Below are positions 57,401-64,000 of a stretch of DNA of 64,000 nucleotides, piece after piece. The stretch covers positions 682,001 through 746,000 of the forward strand of contig JAHNUO010000014.1 in assembly GCA_019787685.1 (NCBI GenBank). The letters run 5' to 3'. The notes beneath the pieces are model-generated. The model made no database searches and had not been told where the DNA came from. It saw only the letters and a list, made by a program, of their open reading frames with translations. The position numbers were made by a program, and so were the translations under genes. Each line of letters begins with the position of its first letter. Position 1 is the stretch's first letter. Origin of the DNA: Chiua virens. Its lineage: Eukaryota > Basidiomycota > Agaricomycetes > Boletales > Boletaceae.

Positions 57401-58127
57401 TCGGGGAAGATCCTGTCACCACAGGAAGTTCTCTTGGTTGCCCACGAATTCGCACGTGCCGAGGTAGAGGTACCTAGGAAGTGCAGGCAGAAGACACCTC
57501 CGCCCGATACCCCCCAACAAGAGCGAGCGACTACTCCCATCGCAGACCTCATTCCCGAGGCAGAGACCAGCCAACCCGCCGCATCTAATCCCTGGGAGAC
57601 TGATCATAATGATCGCGAGGTTCTCAAAGCCCCTGCGCTCAAAGGTAATCGTAGTCCTGATAACCTATCTATCAAGTGTCTGACGTTCATCAGTACACAA
57701 CTTCTTGCTGCACCCCAATATCCTCAAGTCCCTTGAAAACATGCATGCGGTCTTCCAGATCACTGGTGGGCAAGGCACTTACATGGGACGGCTTGCCAAA
57801 ACTCAGGTCCCCAATCCCCTTCACACTGAGGAGAGCCCTGTTCCCAAGGATCACATCGCAGTCCTTTACACCGCTCGTACCAAAGGTGCGCGTCTTTTGA
57901 AGGAAATAATGTCCGAAGTGCACCTCAAGGTATACCACCCCGTGAAGAAGAATACTTTTTGCATGGTCATCGAAGGAAAGGCAGGCGGAGAGCCCACAGG
58001 GTCTGTGTTATCTGTTATTCGAGTCTTTAAAGACGATAAAGTTGCTGTTCGGCGAGTGGATGGAACTCGAGCTGCAGAGGATTTTTTGCCAATGAATAGA
58101 GTAATTGTAGTCGAGCCTCGTTCTTAA
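54462..58127 (+). CDS. Spt5-like transcription elongation factor paralog, 9 exons, 1086 aa
   Basis: Exons 54462-54495, 54548-54846, 54899-54974, 55022-55615, 55663-56588, 56637-57056, 57113-57327, 57382-57644 and 57694-58127 join into one 1087-codon frame. All introns are GT-AG (47-56 bp) and phase-consistent. An acidic segment ([18 protein letters not shown]) lies near residues 130-150, then an NGN-like region (about 325-405). KOW-type motifs follow at about 412 ([13 protein letters not shown]), 545 (KPGDRVAIS), 598 ([10 protein letters not shown]), 680 ([10 protein letters not shown]), 746 ([17 protein letters not shown]), 812 (GERRGWRG) and 966 (GGQGTYMG). Spt5 pairs with Spt4 on RNA polymerase II. 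The C-terminal repeat domain that is phosphorylated in true Spt5 is absent, so this is probably a divergent paralog rather than the essential gene. Confidence 0.85.
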
Positions 58128-58134
58128 TATATAC

Positions 58135-58645
58135 AAGTATGTCACCAAAACGTCTAGAAAAGACTCTTTCCACATGCATGTCCATGTCCACCCCTTCCAC
58201 ATCTTGAGGATCAATAAGATGTTGTCTTGTGCCGGGGCTGATAGGTGTGCGTCTTGTAGTCAGTAATAGCATCCCACCGCTGACGGTACCACTCTTAAGC
58301 TCCAGACTGGGATGTATGGGTGCCTGGGGCAAGTCATATGGCACGGTTGCCCAAGTTAACATTGGCCAGATCATCCTTTCCATCCGTTGCAAGGACTCTA
58401 ATGCCCACGTCATTCAAGACGCCCTCCGCCTTGCCCGTTACAAGTTCCCTGGTCGTCGGAAGATTATCATCTCCAAGAAGTGGGGATTCACAAACGTCAA
58501 CCGGGAGGAGCGTCTCAGGCTCAAGGAGGACAAACGTGTGTTGCAGTATGTGCCTTTCCCGCGATCGTGGTTATTGTTCAATATCTTATCTCTACTCTGC
58601 AGGGGCCCTCCAGAAGCCAACCTGCGTGCCCAGCTCAGGGCATAA
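58135..58645 (+). pseudogene. RPL10: Ribosomal protein L10 (uL16) fragment, 5'-truncated
   Basis: The similarity starts 8 bp after the Spt5-like stop. [20 protein letters not shown] and [14 protein letters not shown] are followed by a GT-AG intron (from 58245). Then come [18 protein letters not shown] and [20 protein letters not shown], followed by [20 protein letters not shown] and, after another probable intron, [13 protein letters not shown] to the stop 58643-58645. Human and fungal RPL10 have the same order. The first half of the protein is missing, the segment after the first intron is scrambled for a few residues, and part of the C-terminus is lost. It cannot make a working uL16. Retained introns mean a DNA-level copy. 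Confidence 0.88.
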
Positions 58646-60337
58646 GATGTTCCGTCCAGCTAAGACTACTGATGTCGACTAGTACCTTTCAGGAATGTTA
58701 CAGCTTCGACATACTATTTGTATCCTAGTTATGTGAGTCGTGTCGCGATGAGCTATGGATAAACATGCCTTTTATTCACTCGTCGCTTCATGGATGATGG
58801 TTAGGGGAACAAGGGCAAAGAGCAAATCCCCGACTTTGATTCTTGATCCATCCAGTGTAAAACACCCTACTCATGTTTTTCACGCTCGATTGTAGATAGG
58901 GAACAGTTCTCCTTTTCAATATATACATCATGTAGGTTCACTGTCCATTCTTGATAGATACCGAGCCGAACAATTGGTGTATAGAGGTAAGTTATCACGT
59001 AACTTATGAACACATGTATACATTATACATATATCTTTCCCCTATCCTACGCACTCCCCGTCGAGCCAAAAACGTAAGAAGGACGGTGATCCAGTCAGAC
59101 GTATCATTGGGTCCGAATCCGGCCCAAGTACGCAAAAATGTACAGTATAATTTGAATAATACACAACACTCACCCATGTTTGTTTGACCTCATTCTGGTG
59201 GTACTTTTCGCTTCCCTTTGCCGACTGGCACTGGCGATTCTGGTGCTCGGCGTGGTTCCTCGTCTTCCTCTTCCAAGAGGGATGGTTGAGAAACTTGCAC
59301 AGGTAGTAAATTACCCGGACTCGGTGAACACAGCTCGTCAGAAGGGAGAAAGAGTGTGCAATATCATCCTTGTCTCTAAATTGAATATGCAGTATTTCCC
59401 AGTTATTGAGGAGACCCTTTATTGGTCTCGATGGGTCCAAAACCTCATGACACACATGGCAATTTCCCCTTGTCTTTCACTGCCCAGCACAGCTCGAAGT
59501 CGTCCGTCGATTGTACTCGAGTGGCCTCTGAATCACCTTCATCTTCGTCTTCGTCCATCATCTCGGCATCTTCGCCTGGGGCGGTCTGGATGTGCGGCAC
59601 GCTCGATGAGGATGAGGGAACTGTGGATGTCAGTGCTGATAACGCCTCCTCCTTCACTGCCGCGATCGTCGAGGACCAATGCGCGACAATGAAGACGGTG
59701 AGTTTGTGGGTTTTGAGGAGGATTTGGTACGCTTTCGGAGGTGCGCATTGTGGCTATGGGACGGACGTTGAGAACACGACAAGGGAGGTCAATCATTGCT
59801 CACTATGTCGTTTTGGTCGAGGACAGGTCGCGCACATGTTATGGGAACGAGTTTCCATTTTCGTTCTCCGCTCTCTTCCAACTCATTCACGCCAGTTTAA
59901 CGGTTGTACGATGGGTGTTTTCCGCAACGGTGTCTCTTCTTCAACTCCCTGCAAACACCAGACACCACTCCCATAATCGGTCCCTAAAGTACAGGGGCTT
60001 GGTGTCACCAGCGCACCGCTCAAGAGTGCCGCCTTTTTTCATTGGAGCATATTGCAAGGAGTACAATGGTGTGTCTTTCCGTGCAGCTAGACCTGTCCGC
60101 GTGCAGAACTGGTTTCTCTGTTACGAAATGTGTCTCCGCTGGTGTCTTCGGAATATGTATGATCGGCTCTCGATGTCTCGAGACGCGGTTCAGAGGACTT
60201 TATGCTTTGCAAGAATGAGGCAGGCGGCGATCCTGGACGATGTCTAAAGGAAGGTCGACGGGTGACATGATGTGGTACTGATCTGTAAGGGTGCCCACAC
60301 CCCCTGCTGTACATCTGGCGCATACACGCACACTTAG
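58646..60337. other. Region between RPL10 and NDUFA8 fragments
   Basis: Minus-strand frames at 59657-59445 (acidic EDAEMMDEDEDEGD) and 59455-59042 (PIKGLLNNWEILHIQFRDKD) look coding-like and may be another host-gene fragment that I cannot name. The plus frame from 59180 begins with a hydrophobic stretch but decays; I do not accept it. Confidence 0.3.
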
Positions 60338-60630
60338 CATCAACAAGATGCATGCAAGCTGCTTGGAGCAGTTCGAAGCGCACTGGAACTATTTGGAAAT
60401 GAATAACCAGGCATGTACTTTGTCCGCCTCTGAGCTAGCCCATTTGAACTCGTGGTGTAACACAGGAATACTACGCATGCCGCAAACCAGAGCGCACGCT
60501 CAACAAGTGCATATTTGAGAAACTTGTACGAGCTTAAGCATGTTCTTGCGACCTCAGAATCTCACTGAATTGGTTTGCCTTACAGGGTCTCGTGAAGTCG
60601 ATACCTGGATCACCTCGCCTACCCCGGTGA
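60338..60630 (+). pseudogene. NDUFA8-like complex I subunit, C-terminal fragment with introns
   Basis: Three exon-like pieces read in order. 60338-60410 has INKMHASCLEQFEAHWNYLE and MNNQ. 60466-60525 has EYYACRKPERTLNKCIFEKL. 60586-60630 has GLVKSIPGSP and then stops. The CX9C-type cysteines, the CRKPERTLNKC block and GLVKxIPGSP match the NDUFA8/20.8-kDa family of mitochondrial NADH dehydrogenase as I recall it. The first intron begins GCATGT instead of GTATGT; the second is GT-AG. The N-terminal half is absent. Confidence 0.7.
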
Positions 60631-60950
60631 GCACATCGTCTTGCTCGCTGTGTACGGCGAGGTTGAGAAACCTGTATATACCACCCTCCAGCAGTAAACC
60701 GATCATGATCCAGCCATATCCTGCATATTTCTACCTTCCCGCTCCATGCCTCTGCAGAGTAGAAATGCACGTCACGAGAGGATTAAATACATGTGGTGCA
60801 GAATCTATGATTACGGTAAGCGGTGGCTGTCCACGTCGAGATTAGGCACCTGCAATTCGCTTCTGCATCATTCGTCCCAAGCTTATCGACCACTTGCGTA
60901 CCTGTCGAAGAGATGGTTCAAGATGGTTCAGAGGTCAGTCCGTGTATCCG
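60631..60950. other. No gene supported
   Basis: A short minus-strand frame may belong to the adjacent unknown minus-strand fragment. Confidence 0.25.
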
Positions 60951-61390
60951 CTATGCTCTCCTGCGCTTCACGTGAAGTTTCTTATCTCGTCATCAAGAGT
61001 CTTGATCTTGGCGTCCATCTCATCGCGACTCGCGAGTATTACAAGTTAGTTCCTCCTGCATTTACTCGGTCTGCGCTTCAAGGCGAGCGATTGTGTCCGC
61101 CAACCATCCAGGTATGGTGACCGGCTTTGCTTTCGAGAGAGGTTGCATATTGATGTTGTTCGTCGCAGAGAGACTGACATTCGAAGTGGGAGGCATGGGA
61201 GCAGGCTTTGAAACAAGCGAGAAGGGGCTTGTTGATGCAGCGATGGATGGACTTGTTTTGGACGTTGGCAATTTCCTCACGTTTGATTCCGTCTACGATG
61301 TGAGTACGCATTTTGTTAGCAGCACGGCCAACCACATCCAAGTCAAATATCACAGGGTCGATGTTTGGATTGATGGCAGCCATTCCGCAA
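60951..61390 (-). pseudogene. Unknown host-gene-like fragment with a conserved-looking intron
   Basis: The minus strand from 61383 reads NPNIDPVIFDLDVVGRAANK and MRTHIVDGIKREEIANVQ. After a one-base shift it continues with KTSPSIAASTSPFSLVSKPA, then QPLSKAKPVTIPGWLADTIA and RLEAQT. A 49-bp intron-like segment with GTAAAT, a CTAAC branch motif and AG follows. Next comes a charged helix RDEMDAKIKTLDDEIRNF. The combination of a Ser/Pro linker, IPGWLADTI and a coiled helix looks like part of a real nuclear protein, but I do not recognise which. Confidence 0.4.
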
Positions 61391-61734
61391 TGTGTTCCAG
61401 GCCGAGAGAAGGGGTCGGTCCAGAGTTACTTACTCGCTCTTTGCATCGCTCGAGATCATATGTCTGGGGAGGGTGGGGAGAGATCGCATCAGGAGGAACC
61501 AGGTGCGCAATACTAGTGTTGCCCGTGGTAGGCATTTGAGCTGATGACACACCTATTGCAGCTTTCTCCGCGAAAGGATTCTTGAACCTGCTCGCTCCTG
61601 CACTTCCCGAATCCAGTCGCCGTTTGAGTCTGGCAGAGGTGGATCGGAAAGCACAACAGCGCGCAACTTCGACCTTTGAGTACCGACTGCTTACGAGAGA
61701 ACGCACTTTGAGTGGTCAGGGCCTGCCCAACTCG

Positions 61735-62100
61735 CAAACCGATCCTTTTAGAGGGGATCTTTCAGACCAGACCGATTTGACTGCTTTGTTCGGGTCCGAC
61801 CTGCCCGCGGAAAACGGTGCTCTAGGAGACCGCAGAGTTTCCACAGGCCTTGCAACAGAAACACTGAATCTTACCCCTCATGCAGTTCTTGAAGGCTTGA
61901 ATGCAATCCTGGATCATCAAGGCACGGTTTACATACCTGAGCTGGGACGTAGCTTTGTTCGAAATCCTTCGTTTCGAGTATTTTTTACTCAGAATCTACT
62001 GCACCAAGGTGGTGGCAGGAGGGGTCTCCCGGAATCTTTCATTGGTTGCTTCACGAGGGTGCGGCGGCACGCATCAAGGTTTTCGGAGACAACATTGGCG
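61735..62100 (+). pseudogene. Midasin (MDN1/REA1, ribosome biogenesis AAA ATPase) fragment
   Basis: Within the frame 61582-62238, LSDQTDLTALFGSDLPAENG is followed by a scrambled stretch where the Walker B LDEMNLAS should be. Then come VLEGLNAILDHQGTVYIPEL and GRSFVRNPSFRVF, then HQGGGRRGLPESFIGCFTRV. Yeast Mdn1 has EQTDLVDLFGAD, LEGLNACLDHRGEAYIPELD and QGGGRKGLPKSFVNRF in the same order. Midasin is a giant (about 4,900 aa) dynein-like AAA ATPase that strips assembly factors from pre-60S ribosomes; only about 120 aa of one AAA module is here. The rest of the frame is unrelated or degraded. Confidence 0.82.
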
Positions 62101-64000
62101 CGGGCCGATGACTGCAACCATGGTTGCCAAATCGGCGACGTTTTCGAGTGGATTTTCTCCACTTCACAGGGCTCTGGCCCCTGGCCAATTCTTTGTCCAC
62201 TATACCCCCGCCTCTCTGACGCCACTCTCATTCCCTGACTTACATTCTGAATTGCGCCCAGTGTCCGACCAACACCGGCCTCGGCAGGGTGCGCAACGTC
62301 ATTCCCCACCTGGGCTGGAAGCACGTTGGAGACATACGGGGCCCTCCCGGCCTCCCACATTTTCTGCAGCCACAAGCAGATCCCCGAGCTTAACTGCGTC
62401 CCCCACCCATCCCTCTGGCATTCGCATTCATCACCCCAGCTCTTTGCCAGCGCCGCCTCAAACTACCTCAGCTGTGCTGCCCTCACTCCCCGCTCCAAAC
62501 GCCGATGAGAATCACACGCAGTCAATGCCATCATTTTCACCTGGCAGACTCTTGACCAAAGCACCACGTTCTACGCCACCGCTCGCTCGGTGTGAGTTGA
62601 CCAACAGATACCTCAAGTCTTTCGACCCTCTTATTCACATCAAACCCTTTTGACGTCAGCGTTGAACGAGACCGGTAAGGCAACTCCGTCGCTAACTTCC
62701 ACCCTTCCCAAAACTAAATCCGCCCCAAGCGAACAAGGCAGAATTCGCTGGGCGAAACAAGGTGGTCCTTCGGATCTACGCATAGTTCTCCACTGAGCGA
62801 CCAGCGCCCCAAGTGGCCAAGGAATTAGCGGCCCCTCTTTCATCCGTCGTCACTCTGGGGTTCACAGACCTGCTAACAAAGCCAAATTCTTGTCTACTCT
62901 CACCCAAGCTCTCGAAGTCGCAGGCAAACCACCGCTCCGTGGCTATAGCACCAGGACTGGCTAGCCCTCGAGTACCTTTTGCGTAACATCCCATTTGACA
63001 TATTTAATGTTAAGGGTGGATGGACCGAATGCATTCCTACTAGTTTATCTTTGCCGTCGCTCCCAGATCCTATCGCCCTACATGCAAGTGCAGTCCACTC
63101 CGCTCTGCATGATTCCTTCCTCAGGCTCACCGTGACTCTTCCCTCTGTTCATTGATAGGTGCGGGAACTAGCTCTTCCTACTTCCCGGGCCCACGTCTCT
63201 TTCTGCGTCGGTGGACAGCTAGTGCATGAGAGCCGCTCACTTCAGTCCTGGGACCATTGGAGCTGGTCATGCTACGCACTGCCACCTTACTCACGCTGAG
63301 GACATCCGAGTTGTAATCATGCACCATCGATCTTTTCCCTCCTCGCCACCATCCGCATTCTGCGTCGCCCAAAGAGCAGTTTCTTTCTCGCCAATGTCCA
63401 CCTTACCGCAGACAGCCCTCCCCCCTTTGACTTCTACCCCGTATCCTCTGACGTCCTACAAGTGGAAAGACCTAGAGTGCTCCACCGAAATCATCTAGCC
63501 GGAAAAGACGTCGACCTGTTCAAATATATGGCAGCTGGGTGGTGGTCAAAAGGTGTACCTACCAACATTGCACTTCGCCGTCCTCTCTATGTTGATCATC
63601 ACCTACGCTCAATTGTCCAGGTAACCCAGCAGAATGCGCGGTCAAAACTTCTCTCATAGTTTGACTTTCCTAAGTACCGCCTCTCCCTACGCCCAATGGA
63701 CTCCGATCTACACTCGCCCCTTGGCCAGCTATTACAGCGCTATCACCCAACCTTCGAAAAGATGCGCTGCTATTCAAGCTCGTACAAGGGTTGATCAGAC
63801 CAATTTCCTCTTGGCACTTCAATAACTGGGACCTTGGCACTGCTGCAAGTCCGCCGGTTAACCAAGACGTTGCTATCGTCTTCATGAATTCTGACTCTGG
63901 AGAGGTGCGATATTTATTTCTCCTTGTTGGTCATATCTGATTTCTAACCCAGCAATAGATAGGAAGAATCTAATTGCTTGGCACAAGGGGGATAAACTCG
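62101..64000. other. Right end of window, coding-like debris
   Basis: Several short plus-strand stretches look like decayed coding sequence, for example LLRNIPFDIFNVKGWTECIP near 62980-63050 and VDLFKYMAAGWWSKGVPTN near 63510-63570. No family was recognised. They could be further host or transposon fragments. Confidence 0.3.

Noticed and set aside
59180..59692. 170-codon plus-strand frame with a hydrophobic N-terminus resembling a signal anchor
   Set aside because: Only the first 35 residues are hydrophobic. The rest is disordered, and coding-like sequence lies on the minus strand in the same place.
1..64000. LTR retrotransposons, tRNA and rRNA genes
   Set aside because: I looked for paired long terminal repeats, protease/integrase motifs and tRNA-like cloverleaf signals and saw none I could support by eye. 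A covariance-model scan would be decisive for tRNAs.

Overview
The window looks like a transposon-rich stretch of a basidiomycete (Agaricomycetes-type) fungal genome. Supporting signs are short GT-AG introns of about 48-80 bp, a FunK1-type fungal protein kinase, a Crypton-like tyrosine recombinase with a GCR1_C-like tail, a fungal Helitron carrying a DUF6570-like domain, Tad-like and L1-like LINEs with RNase H, and relics of gene families common in mushrooms. No bacterial, organellar, rRNA, tRNA or CRISPR signal was seen. All identifications are by eye, from protein motifs and reading-frame continuity; no database search was run.

Layout: 1-3435 holds the 3' part of LINE A, inserted into a DDE-transposase relic on the minus strand (3436-5171). 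At 6.7-9.2 kb there is an unknown broken gene and a Pif1/Helitron-type helicase relic. At 10.6-13.0 kb lies an intact five-exon tyrosine recombinase gene (minus strand, 710 aa). At 15.4-22.4 kb a roughly 0.67 kb palindromic (foldback) element is split by a nearly complete 6.3 kb LINE B with a perfect 15-bp target-site duplication. At 22.9-26.3 kb there are small unknown or degenerate genes, including a coiled-coil protein with four 42-bp in-frame repeats. At 27.2-29.8 kb lies an intact six-exon FunK1 kinase (798 aa). At 30.2-35.8 kb is LINE C, a decayed element of the LINE A type. At 36-43 kb there is a minisatellite, ankyrin-repeat relics and other weak genes.

From about 43 kb onward the window contains fragments of conserved housekeeping genes: an Acl4-like ribosome-assembly chaperone, the DcpS scavenger decapping enzyme, RPL10/uL16, the NDUFA8-like complex I subunit, and midasin (MDN1/REA1). 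Most keep intron-like sequences, so they are not processed retrocopies. Interspersed are a Helitron that has lost its Rep nuclease (46.5-51.0 kb), a 1,060-bp non-autonomous TIR element with TCAT target duplications (52.3-53.3 kb), and an intact nine-exon Spt5-like gene (54.5-58.1 kb, 1086 aa) whose stop codon lies about 8 bp from the RPL10 fragment.

Most of the window is therefore mobile DNA and debris. The three genes that read through cleanly when spliced are the tyrosine recombinase, the FunK1 kinase and the Spt5-like factor. The DNA-level duplication of housekeeping fragments next to a Helitron suggests transposon-mediated gene capture or segmental duplication, but this is inference.
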